A stretch of 64,000 nucleotides of DNA from Corydoras sp. C115 (taxonomy: Eukaryota > Chordata > Actinopteri > Siluriformes > Callichthyidae). Location: contig JAFMOC010000024.1 in NCBI GenBank assembly GCA_019802505.1, forward strand, positions 1,309,501 to 1,373,500, given 5' to 3'. This document shows positions 12,901 through 22,000 of the stretch, one piece after another (the stretch's first letter is position 1; each line of letters begins with the position of its first letter). The notes under the pieces were generated by a model. That model saw nothing but the letters and a program-made list of their open reading frames with translations, searched no databases and was not told where the DNA came from. Both the position numbers and the translations under genes were made by a program.

Positions 12901-15900
12901 ACAATTTATATAAAAAGATTATAGGTTAAAACATATTAAGATAAAATTTAATAATTGTATTGAGTATTAATATTATAATACATATAAATATGATTATTAT
13001 TCAACATTGAAGACATTTTGCTGCGTTAATTCTGCTCAACAGGACTATTTATGCCATTTTTATAACCTCACTTGCATGTATTCAGTTTTTTAATGTCTTA
13101 TTGTGGTACATAAGAATTAGAATATTAGAAGATTAGAATATTGCCACAATATAAGACAGTTAATTATAATGATGAAGGTTAAACTATCAGCTAACCCTTA
13201 GTCTAACAGCAGTAAATCTGGGTTAGATATTAAGCAGTCATCTGCCACTCATGTAGTGTACAATGCCAGTCATGGCATGTTAGACTCAGTTTAGTTACTA
13301 TGGAGAAGAAAATGTATTTTGAATGAATTTTGAAACTGCAGTGGAAAACTCTTCTGTATTATATTCAAATGAAAGCATTTTTTGGAGTGCCATTTTTTCA
13401 GTGCCACTATATGAATGCCAACTTGTTTATGACTGGTCTGTTAATAAACTTTTTAAATAAGCTTTTAGAGCAGCAGTGACTCAGTGTTTAAGATACTCAG
13501 CTACTGAGGAGACAGACCAAAAGGTTAAAAGCTGAAACATCTCTGCCAAGTCGATTATTAGTTGTCCTGTCTTTTAAATGTTACTCTGGATAAGACAGTC
13601 AACTAAATGCTGTACATTGGTGCAGCAAGATGTGATATAAATATATAAAAATAAAAAAAAAAGGTTTACTGCTAATGTAACTTATCTGTGTTTTTCTCCA
13701 TGTTCTTTATTTATCTTTTTTATTGAGTATTAGACCAGGTACAATTTCACTAACTAAGACAATTCAATGTCTCTAATTTACCTTTTGACATGCCATTAAC
13801 AGGGATTATCTTGTTACAATTGCACCTGTATGGGAATTGAATATCAGGCAAGTCAAAATCAGATAGTGTTTCTTAAATGGAGACATTTTTAAGCATAAGC
13901 AACCCACATGGTCATATATCTTGAGTACCTGCAAGCACATACAGAATAAAGTGAAGGCTAGTCCTCCTAATCCAATCCCTTTTAAACAATAAAGTCATGA
14001 CCAAAACTATTAAGTCTGACACAGATTGGGTTTTACGAAGTTTGCTGCTTTAGCGGTTGTGGGTATCCAGAAGTACAATCATGAGCATTCTATGCATTTT
14101 TTTTTCAATAAAATTTTATTGACAAATACAATACCAGATAAAAGTTTGGACACACCTCCTTTTTGCTCAAGACTGTAGTCCATCTGTTTGTGGACTACAG
14201 TACATACTGTGTATGTCCCCTTTCCTCTGTTCTAATGGGCAGGACCCCAAAAGTACCACCACAGAGCAGGCATTATTTCGTTGGTGCATTATTCCTAACC
14301 CAGCAGTGTCACTGAGGAGGAGAAATGAAACTACAGCAGCCACCTCTGCATCGCATCAGCATCACTGCCAAAATGACAAAAAAAACCTAGCCTAAATTAT
14401 ACCTGTTCTCTAATGGTTCTGAGCAAAAGAGAACAGATAACCACCATATTGGGACTAAAAAAATGTAAAAAGGGAGCCATCAATATGGTAAGTGGAGAGA
14501 GACAATGGAGCAAGAAGGTAATATGTCTAAACCTTGACTGGTACTGTATACCAGGTTTTAAGTTAAGAAGTTCTGCAATTCATCCTGGCATACCGGATAT
14601 CTGCTTCTGGGCCTGACTGTAACTGGTTGTGAACCCATTCTTGCTTAAACAAAACAAGGCACAATTTTACACCAGCTGGAAAGAGCTGCTTTTAAACTTT
14701 ATAATAACATCAATTCAAGGGTTATTTCTTTTTAATGATTGTTTTAATATAAAATTGATCTTGTACTAATCAGTCACATTTTATACTACACTGCACTATT
14801 GAAAAAAAACATGACATGCAAATAACTTTTATACTACTATTATTAAAACTAAAGGTAAAGTTCGGTTACAGTTTATATAACCAGCAGGACTTACATGAGT
14901 TTAGGTCTGAAATGGTGAATCAAAGCACATAATGCCAGGCCTGATCTCCATGACTGACTCAGGTCCTTCACCTCGACTCGATCACACCATGCTGTATGTT
15001 TCTGACACCAGCCCAGTAGGTCCGTCAAACGTTGCAGAGATGCTGCTCACATTACACAAATCTTATGATTTATCAGCAAACTTACAGACCAACATAACCA
15101 TAGAAGTAACACATACACATTTAAAAACAACTTTATCCTGCAGTAAAAGAACGTGAAATTGTAAATAACGATGTCACACCTTGTTTCTTGCTACATGTAA
15201 TAGTGCTGTTCCTTTTGTTAATCTTCTTGTTATCAGAGAAGTCATCAACAACATACAGATGCTTCACCTAGACAATACACACAGTGTCAATGAAATAAAA
15301 ATTATAATATAATATATTTTTTAATTATATTAATAATAACAATAATAATAATAATTTAAAACATTCAGGACTTATTGATCAGGAGTGCACATTCAATCTA
15401 TAAAGTTTTCACCTGTAATGGTTTAATGGAAGACACGTTGACATTGGGGTAACGTGTGACGGGATCAATACTAAAAGCTCCACTGTTCCTGCTTAAGTTT
15501 TCAGGCGTGGTCTGAGACAGTAGCTGATAAACACTTTCCCTGTTTTATTAAGAAAGTAAGTAAGGGTAAGTACAAGATGGCAGTGATCAAGAGCAATTCA
15601 TGGCACATAAACCCAGGCAAAAACAATACATGGTTTCTAGTACATTAATTTATTATTTAACCAAAAATATATTTTTTAAAAAGTATACCATATAATTATA
15701 AACAAATATTGACATCAGTAATAACTTTACATCTCATAAACACAATGTAACTGAATTAGTGTTAAATAATAGCATTTAAATATGTCAACATCTATTTAGT
15801 GATTTCATGTGATTTTTATGTAAATAAAATAAGACACTATAAAATAAGAATGAATAAAAATTATGTAGCAAGAAATGTATACATAAAAAAAATTCAGATC

Positions 15901-18900
15901 AGCACCACTGTGAACTAATAAATTGAGGACCAAGTTTAATATTGTGATGCATTTAGTTAATTGAGTTTGCTTTGCTTTTTTGATCATGGGAAAATACTTA
16001 TAAAATAGGTGTCATAACTTAGTGGTTAGGGGTCTTCAAGCTGAAGGTTGTGGGTTTATATCCCAGGACCACTTAGGTTACTGATATGGGTCCTTGTATC
16101 ACTAGTCACTATGAATAAAAGCATGTGGTATATGATCAACATAAATGTAAATTGATGCATAACTAACAAGATAATTAGAAATTAAAAAATAATAATAATA
16201 AAAATTAAAAAAAAAGCTTTAAAAAGTTTGAAAACTTTTTTACTTCCCCAGAGTGCTTGAATATTGGATTTAATAAAAAAAATCTAAATCAAAATAAAAA
16301 TACTGGCTGAATCTTCATGCACATTATTGCATCTTGGCTTTAGAGCCGTTTATAGTCTCGTTATGCAAACTGTTCTGGATAGCTATCAGATTATCAAATT
16401 ACACTTCAAAAGTGCTGAATCAAGCATAGAAATGTAATTGAAAAGTTTGATGAGAACATAAAAGGTTATATTCTGTATATACACACTACCTCTCAGTCAA
16501 AATCTGCATATGAGGAAGTCCTTTGCCCCAGCTCCTCACCATCCAAGCAACATCAAAAGCAGCCAGGAAACCTCGTGCAATGCCTGTCCCCAAAGGCCAA
16601 AAGGGCTAGATGAAAAATTTTAATTCAATTATTATATACCTGTATAAAGCTAAAAACAAATACTATGGAATATATTTTAAGAGCATATGACAGTCTCTTA
16701 ATATATTTATAAAACTAAGTACTCTCAAGGGACAAAAGTCCTTTACACCTACACAGTACACCTACTACTTGGGCTTTTAGGATCCCATCATCCATTTTCT
16801 ATTATGTATTGCAAGTTGGTCATGGTGGCAGAGTGGTTAGCACATTCGCCTCTCACCGCTGGGAATCCAGGTTTGAATCCAAATCTGGGTGGAGTTTTCA
16901 TGTTCTCCCTGTGGCTTTTCAGTTTTCTCTCACAGACAACATGGATTCAAGGTAAATTGAATGCTTAAAATTGCCCCGGTACAGTCTGTTTGTGCACAAG
17001 TGAGTGTGCCCAGCAATAGATTGGCACCCCGTCCTGGGTGTATCTGCCCAATGTCTGAAACGGTCTCCTCTGGTTGGGCATAGGGAACATCTCTACAACC
17101 CTCATAGAGGATTAAGCAGAAGATAATGAATAAATAAATGAAGTCAGTCATTCTTCCACTTTTTTGGGAATACTTGAAGTGTGTTTGTTGGAATCTTTAG
17201 CTATTCATCCAGAAGATTATGTATAAAGTCAGACATTTATATTTAAATCAGGATTGCTATCTACAATATAGTTCCTCCCAAAGGTATTCAGGAAGGGATT
17301 AAAGGCATGGCTCTCTGTGGGTCAAACATATTCATCAACAGAAATTTTCCTTAAACATGCCTTTACAGCCAATGCTTTGTGCACTGGGACAGTCATGCTA
17401 AAGCAGAAAAAGGATGGAGGCAGTGCAACTGAATGAAACACAGATGTACTACAGTCTGTATCTGTAAAACTACAAAGTATGGTAAGTGGAGAAATAGACA
17501 AAGAAGCAAGAAGGGGGTGTGTGCAAAATTTTGACTGGTACTGTATATTGAACAAAGCAAAATTATTGTGATGTAACCATCTAACATTTTAATAATTGTG
17601 TTCAGTTAATGTATGTTACATGTAGTTAATTTGTTTTACAATTATAATTTTTATTAATTACTAACAAAAACAAAGTACAAAGATAGGTCAGTAAGATGAT
17701 ACATACCCATTTATCTTAAACTTCTTTTCAAAATAATTGTGATGTAATTTTAGCTTGATATATTTCAGTATGTTTGTTTTTCACACACCTCCACCAGGCA
17801 GTCTCCAACCAGGCCAATAAGAAGTTTCTTGCCTCTGCACTCCCTCACCAGCGAAGAGTTCTCAGCTCGGTGCATAGACGTAAAGTCGAACATCGCAACG
17901 TCCGGCTGACTCATGTGGTTCTGTGCAAACTCGAGGTTTGGGAGCATGCGGCCTGTGGAGAACTGAGCGGCATCATAAGCGTACTTCAGCAAAGCCTCCT
18001 GATCAACATTTGCAGGCGCTAACAGCTTCTCAGCATCCCCAAAGTCCTGATACAAAGAGAAAGAGAAAAAGAAAACATAAGACAGTGGCTTGTATAATTT
18101 ACTAAATAACTCACTAAACATTAGCTTAGTGCTTCTCAAATAGTGGGGCGCGCCCCCCTGGGGGGGCGCAGTGAGGTTCCTGGGGGGGCGCATAACAAGA
18201 TATCACAGAGCAATTGATATTAAGTGTACTGAACAAACCCTCAAGAGACAACATGGAAAAATATTTAACAGAGATGGCGGCGAGAAAGGCGGAGAGAGAC
18301 GAAGATAACGAGACCAACAAAAGTCAACCGAAAACTAAAACGAGGAAACAATGTCGAAGCTTATGTAGTGCTTGGTTTCACTGTAACTAAGGTGGGAGAC
18401 GAAGAAAGACCGGTGTTTCTTCTGTGTCTTAAAATGTTGGCAGCGGACAGCGTGAAGCCAAATAAATGAAGGCGGCACTTAAAGATATTACAAACGTGAT
18501 GCGCAGAGCCAGCAACCATCCCGCTTTATGAAAGCTACTTCAGAAAAGCTGTGCTGCAAAACGGGCGCGTTGGAGACATGAGTTCTGACTTCATTATTTT
18601 GATAAAAAAAAAATATTGCTGATGAATTTGAATGTATTATTATTTATTGATTTTATTTCATTTCATTTTTCAGTATCAAATTCCAGTCAGTTCAAAAATG
18701 TTTCAAGTTAAAATAAGGATTTCATTCATTTCTGTTACAAACTAAAAAACAAAGTTAATAAAATGATTCTTTGTTCTAAGTTGATCTATATTTCTTTCTT
18801 TTTCATTCATTCATTCATTCATTATCTACCGCTTTATCCTCTAGTAGGGTCGCGGTGGGGTTCCCCATGCCCATCCAGGGGAGAACGTTTCGGGCGCTGG

Positions 18901-19041
18901 GCTCATTCTTTTTTTTGTTTTCTTTATTGTTAATAAGGATACATTGTTATAAAATAGGTATACTTATAACAATTTTAAAGACAAATCATACTACAGTGGT
19001 CATAGTGGACGGGGAGGGGGGGTGAGTGTGCGTGCGTGCGT

Positions 19042-19072
<31 letters not shown>

Positions 19073-22000
19073 GCACAAAATGTTTTCTTTTCCTAGGGGG
19101 GGCTTAACAGAAAATAATTGAGAATCACTGCATTAGCTGAATGAATAAATGAATAAAATCCTATAAAAGCTATTAACAATAATGCAACTGCATGTTTACT
19201 TTCTATAGCCTGTTATAAATGCTTTGTTTTGCTTGACCTTTGGTTGGCCATTATATATGGGAATGGCATTTGTGTGATTTTTAAATAAATAAATTATTAA
19301 AAACAAAAATTCAAGAGTAGGTTAACTTGGTGAATAAACAGTAAGTGACTGCGATTTACATCTGAGCGCAGCTGTTGCAGCTAATAAGTGTGGATCATTT
19401 CCAACTGTCCTATTTTAGTATGTCTAAAAGTTTGGAAAATGTAGTTTATTGTGAATAAATTAAAAGAAAACTGTAACTGCACCCCATATAGAGTCATGTC
19501 TAACATCTCTTTCCCAAAATTTACTCACAATAATGCACACCCCCTCATGCCTTATTAATATATATATAAAATATAATATGTATAATTATTTCTGTATATT
19601 TATATAAATTGGCGTTTATACATGTACATATGTGTATGCATGTTTGCCTTACTTGCTTGATGACCCCTTTCTTTAACAGACTGTTTTTCTTTGCAGTCAT
19701 GACGAAATAATGAGTGTCATCTTTATAGTAGACTATGTTTTCCAAGTCAATCCCTGAGGAAAAAAAAAAGTCAAAAAGCAGTTACTTATAAGCCTTTAGA
19801 AATATTTAGTTAAAAATCAGACAAAAGCTAAAAATGTTATTTTTACCAACTGAATAAATTCAGACTTTCTTAAAGTGGAAAAAGCCTAATGCACACACTG
19901 AGGTTTAGTACCCGTATTTAAAGTCATGGACTCCAGACCAGCAACCAAGGCATTAAAATATTGTAAAATTCCAGTTTTTACTAAGTTACAGGCAGGAAAG
20001 CAATCTGGGCAGGTTCAGTAAAGTACAGTTGCGACAAACTCATTCACACTCACATTAATACCTGGGACATTATTGAATCTCCAACCAACCGTTGTTATCA
20101 TTATTATCATCATCATCATCAGTAGTAGCAGTAATAGTAGGAGGAGGAAGATAAGTGATAGTAGGTGTATTGTTATTATTTGTAGTGAGTTCTATTATTA
20201 CATACCCATCTGGGTTTGTAGTTCCTGAAAGAATTTCTGATTGTAAATGCGTGCCACTCCGCTGATCTCTGCCACTTGAGTCTCAGCTGCAGTGTGGCGG
20301 TTGATGAAGTTTGCTGTGATGCCAATAGCTAGCTTCCCACGCAGCTCCTTTATCTTAAAGCCTAATGCATCAACAGAACAGCAAGAAGAATCAGTCGTGA
20401 AATATGTATTTTTATTACAGCATATTTAAAGCCGTAATAAATCATTTAAAGAAAACACTTTAAAACTTTCACTGTTTTAAAGATCAGATCAGTGTGCATG
20501 TGTGTACTAAATTAGAGTTTCATTAAAATAAAACCCTTTTGCACCTGTACAGTATGTGTAATTATCAGAAAGAAGAATTACACTGGTCTCTGTTTGGTAC
20601 GATGCTTCTAATTGGTGTGGTACCCATTACAGTACTTTTATTTATTCTATGTATGCCATTTGGCCACATAGGATTATAGATGTTCCCAGAGGCAGTGTGA
20701 TATCTAAAAATTAGCCGCAGGGAATTGGTCCAAACAGAACCTTGCCAGTTTCTGAACCTTAACAATTTCTTAATATTATGTAATAAAACTGTTTAACAAC
20801 CCACTCCCAGATACTGAACTAATTTTATAGTCAGTCATGGATCTATCCTTACGTAGTGCCTACTAATCTTCCAAAGAATATGTTTCAGATATGTTTGACA
20901 AGATGTTCTGTCATGTCTGACACATTTGGGTGAAAAGAGCCCATGTGAGAAGCATCACTTCTGATGTGTTTGTGACAAAGCTTACCATCAGGTACAAATC
21001 TTCCTCCTCCAGCTGAGATAAAGACATCAAACTGGTAGGATGAAGCAGGATGAGATTCAGGATGCAACAACGCCTTCCAACCTGAAGGTGAACAAATATT
21101 CTATATTATATATGTTGTTAACTTCAACAACTCAAACATGAAAAATGTGAAAAACAAAGTTGAACAATAAGGAAACATGGACAATACAGAAAAACACCCA
21201 GGCCACAACAATCCTAATAGAACTAACACTATGGGCTCTTTCTTATACCCTACACAAGGTGAGTCGCGATGCTCATTTCTTTCTTACACCCCACCAACAG
21301 CCTATTGTTACACGTGATGGTCTTAATATTAGGTTTATTCAGGTACATTTCTGGCATATTGCTATCTTGACAATGTAAAACACAGATGTGCCACTGAGTG
21401 AAAACAACGTGGACAGGTGTCAGTCCGAAATTTTCTACCTTGGCAGTGAATTGTCAAAACAAGCGCATACACCCCGCTTGTTACACACACATGGACACGC
21501 GGCAGTGCACAAACCCAAAGCACAAGCCAGTTGGCAGCTATGCAAACTTTTACATCAACAATAAACAAAATATTATTTTACAACAATTGAATGGTTTATT
21601 GCTCGTTACAGCAAAACACACAGCCATAAATATTTAAGAGAATTAATACATGCAATTTGTGCCGTACACATGGACACCCTTATGCCCAGCTTAGGTAAAT
21701 GAACAATCTCCATCCCTCACACACACAGGTCCCAATACTTCTGTCCATTTAGTGTATATACAAATTTAAATGACAGGTTTTTTAATATCTTACATATATA
21801 TTTTTATATATAAAACTGCTGACGGAACCTCAAGGAGTATTTTCAGTTGTACCTGAATACGGTGTTAAACTTATTCCACCTTAAAGTACATGCGTAGAAA
21901 AAAAAAAAAAAAAAAAGACCTATTTCCTGCCATTGCTGACTTACTAAGGCAATGTCAACTGTGGTTTTAATATAGAAGATTGCTGCACAAATTTATATGC

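Larger units (their letters stand above)
18127..19130 (+). mobile_element. hAT element with 8-bp target duplication in a mical1 intron
   Basis: The target duplication CATTAGCT flanks it (18119-18126 and 19131-19138). The ends are imperfect inverted repeats: TAGTGCTTCTCAAATA at the left, and CAGTGATTCTCAATTA on the complement at the right. The left part has degraded plus-strand coding: MEKYLTEMAARKAE at 18252 and, further on, GFTVTKVGDEE-like and AADSVKPNK-like frames with stops. This resembles the N-terminal zinc-finger region of hAT (Charlie/Zaphod-type) transposases. It encloses a truncated V-SINE tail and a (TG)n/(G)n tract. Confidence 0.85.
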
